Origin: Caenorhabditis elegans
Taxonomy: Eukaryota; Nematoda; Chromadorea; Rhabditida; Rhabditidae
Assembly (NCBI RefSeq): GCF_000002985.6
Contig: NC_003280.10
Coordinates: 11,590,501 to 11,654,500 of the forward strand
Direction: 5' to 3'
Length of the DNA: 64,000 nt
Part shown: in pieces, positions 62,229 to 64,000 of the stretch
Position numbering within the stretch: the stretch's first letter is position 1
Layout of the letters: every line of letters starts with the position of its first letter
Notes under the pieces: model-generated
Database searches by the model: none
Seen by the model: only the letters and a program-made list of their open reading frames with translations
Told to the model about the DNA's origin: nothing
Program-made: the position numbers and the translations under genes

Positions 62229-62626
62229 CCTGCAAAAAATTGTGAAATGTTACGAATAGAGTCATGTATTGAAAGAAAAAGAAATAAATATCGATAACAG
62301 ATTGATATTAATGCAAAACAAGCAGTATATATGTATAAAATAAACAAACATTTGATTATTAATAAAAGAACAAAACAAAAAAACCATTTTGAAGAACAAA
62401 ATAAGTGGTAAAAAACAGAAGAGAAAATGGCTTGGCGTCTTAAAGGCGCACATGATTTGAACACTCTTCGTGGCGAGACCTGCCAGAATTGTCATTGTGT
62501 CGATTTACGGAGAATGCGTTTATTTCTTTTTTGAATGTTTTATTTTTATTTTTTAACTTCACTTGTGTTTATCGTGAACTTTTATCTTCGATTTTATCAA
62601 ATTAAAACATTATTGGATTTAAGAAA
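62229..62626. promoter_or_regulatory. Shared bidirectional promoter of rad-23 and rpn-12
   Basis: The 398 bases between the two start codons are the only promoter space for both. ATTGTCAT at 62488-62495 fits the SKN-1 consensus WWTRTCAT exactly, on the rpn-12 sense strand. GAGTCAT near 62257-62263 is a bZIP-type core near rad-23 but not a full match. A family A fragment (CTTAAAGGCGCACATG .. CGTGGCGAGACC, about 62439-62480) abuts the SKN-1-like site. Confidence 0.6.
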
Positions 62627-63593
62627 ATGTCTGCCGCCCATAAAAATCTTCTGGCTGTGTGGGCAAAGGAGCCAAAAGATCTTGTCGCAGTTGAGAAGGC
62701 TCTGAATGAGTTGACGGTCAGTTAATTGTTTGTCAAATTGTAAATAAATTGAATTTTCAGAAGGTTCTCAGTGCCTCCAGCGATTTGAATGATAAACAGT
62801 CTGCATTGGCTTCAAAGTAAGATTTTTCTTTGGTGTAATGAGTTTAAATTATTAATTTTCAGAGATTTGTACGAGATTTCGGTGCTCTTGGCAATTCTGA
62901 AGCACGATTTCGAAACGTTCGACGATTACATCAATCAGGTGAGTCTTTAAATAATTATTTGGAAAATTTATGTAATTTTTAACGATCTGTAAATTATTTT
63001 TAATTTTCCAGATGCATACCTACTATACAATGGCGCCAGAAAATTCTGAAAACAAGCATTTAATGACTGGACTCCATCTGATGTTCCTGCTCGCTGCCAA
63101 CAGATTGTCCGACTTCCACATGCTCCTCGAACAAATTCCACAGAAAGAGCAAACATCAAACGCTTACATCTCTACGCCAGTTCGTATTGAACAGAGTCTC
63201 ATGGAAGGAGCCTACAACAAGGTTGTGCTCACCGAGAAGAATATTCCAAGCCCCTTCTACACTATTTTCATTCGTATTATGCTTGACACCATCCGTCGCG
63301 AAATCGCAACATCTATCGAGAAGTCTTTCAAAGTTCTGACAGCGAAGGATGCCACGGTCATGCTTCTGTTCGACAATGACGAACAAATGAAAAAGTTTGG
63401 ACAAGAGGTAATAATGATTTTTAAAGCTACAAGTATTAAAAAATATATTTATTTACAGAGAAAATGGCATTTGGATGGAGAGCGTTACGTTTTCGAAATT
63501 GAGGTGGCTCAGGAGAAGCCTGTGAATTTGGATACAGTGCGAGTCGCAACTCAAACCCTCTTCTACGCCAAGCAACTCGAACAAATCGTTTAA
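62627..63593 (+). CDS. rpn-12: 26S proteasome regulatory subunit RPN12
   Basis: Non-ATPase subunit of the 19S lid (PSMD8 family), incorporated last in lid assembly. Exons 62627-62716, 62761-62816, 62863-62938, 63012-63407 and 63459-63593 give 250 residues, as expected. The N-terminal half is helical, with LYEISVLLAILKHDFETFDD and LHLMFLLAANRLSDFHMLLE. The C-terminal PCI domain includes TIRREIATSIEKSFKVL and DATVMLLFDNDEQMKKFG, ending VATQTLFYAKQLEQIV. All intron phases agree. No canonical AATAAA was found near the stop. In C. elegans, proteasome subunit genes are co-induced by SKN-1A on proteasome impairment (known), fitting the site in the shared promoter. Confidence 0.97.
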
Positions 63594-64000
63594 CCGGTGT
63601 CTTTCAAGAACTCAAGCATTGTATTTGTAAACTGATTTTAATTTATTCGCGTCTTTTTCTCGGTACTGTAAGAAAATGAACTTTCCGATGCATTGTTTTA
63701 GCAAGTTTTAATTACATCTGAAAATTTTATTTGCACAAAGATTTCTGGAATGAACAAGAACATCTATCAATATGATATACCAAAAAAAGAAGTTGGAAAA
63801 ATTCGAGAAAAAATACATAGAGGGACAAAATACAGTGAATTCGAGTGTCTATTGTTTTCAACAATATATACAGCTAGATGAGTAAAAAAAAAGGACGAAA
63901 GATTTAGTAGATTCTGAGAGACAGATAGATAAAGCGTGCCAACTTGGTTGACTCCTTTCCCGTATTTTCTGATTACCACACAACACAGCGTTTCGTTGGA
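63594..64000. other. rpn-12 3' flank to window end
   Basis: AT-rich; the rpn-12 3' UTR and possibly the 3' UTR of a convergent gene beyond the edge. The minus-strand open frame 63767-63979 has no recognisable motif and was not called. Confidence 0.45.

Overview
The window is nematode nuclear DNA and, by gene content and order, almost certainly Caenorhabditis elegans chromosome II. It is AT-rich, with many short introns bounded by the TTTTCAG-type 3' splice site, dispersed palindromic repeats and long G/C homopolymer tracts. Recognised proteins are GFAT, Nup107, a USP/MYND deubiquitinase, ribokinase, the SPEN-family co-repressor DIN-1, RAD-23 and RPN-12. Exon boundaries were set by reading splice sites by eye and requiring phase agreement; every model except the 5' end of din-1 and the broken kinase closes exactly in frame.

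Layout: 1-1001 (-) is the 5' part of an unrecognised gene leaving the window. 2052-4882 (-) is gfat-1, with four small in-frame cassette exons in its first intron. 6425-9305 (-) is npp-5 (Nup107). 13457-20806 (+) is a ubiquitin-specific protease with a MYND finger. 21837-23829 (+) is ribokinase. 24742 to about 43109 (-) is the very large din-1 gene (RRM repeats, long low-complexity middle, C-terminal SPOC), with an internal start for a short isoform at 28646. 45-49.8 kb is repeat-rich intergenic DNA with a Tc1/mariner-like element nested in an older palindromic repeat. 49858-51236 (+) is a Fer-like SH2/tyrosine kinase pseudogene. 51.3-56.3 kb is gene-poor with minisatellites. 56300-58488 (+) is a secreted LBP/BPI/CETP-family protein. 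58699-60648 (-) is a COA7-like Sel1-repeat protein. rad-23 (61108-62228, -) and rpn-12 (62627-63593, +) are divergent across a 398-bp shared promoter.

How the genes relate: they are mostly independent housekeeping and regulatory genes (hexosamine synthesis, nuclear pore, ribose salvage, transcriptional repression, mitochondrial assembly). The clearest functional pairing is rad-23/rpn-12, a proteasome shuttle factor and a 19S lid subunit sharing one promoter with a consensus SKN-1 site. No prokaryote-type system, CRISPR array, tRNA or rRNA was seen. The most unusual content is the gfat-1 cassette-exon cluster, the dying SH2-kinase, the nested transposon and the several palindromic repeat families that fill the introns.
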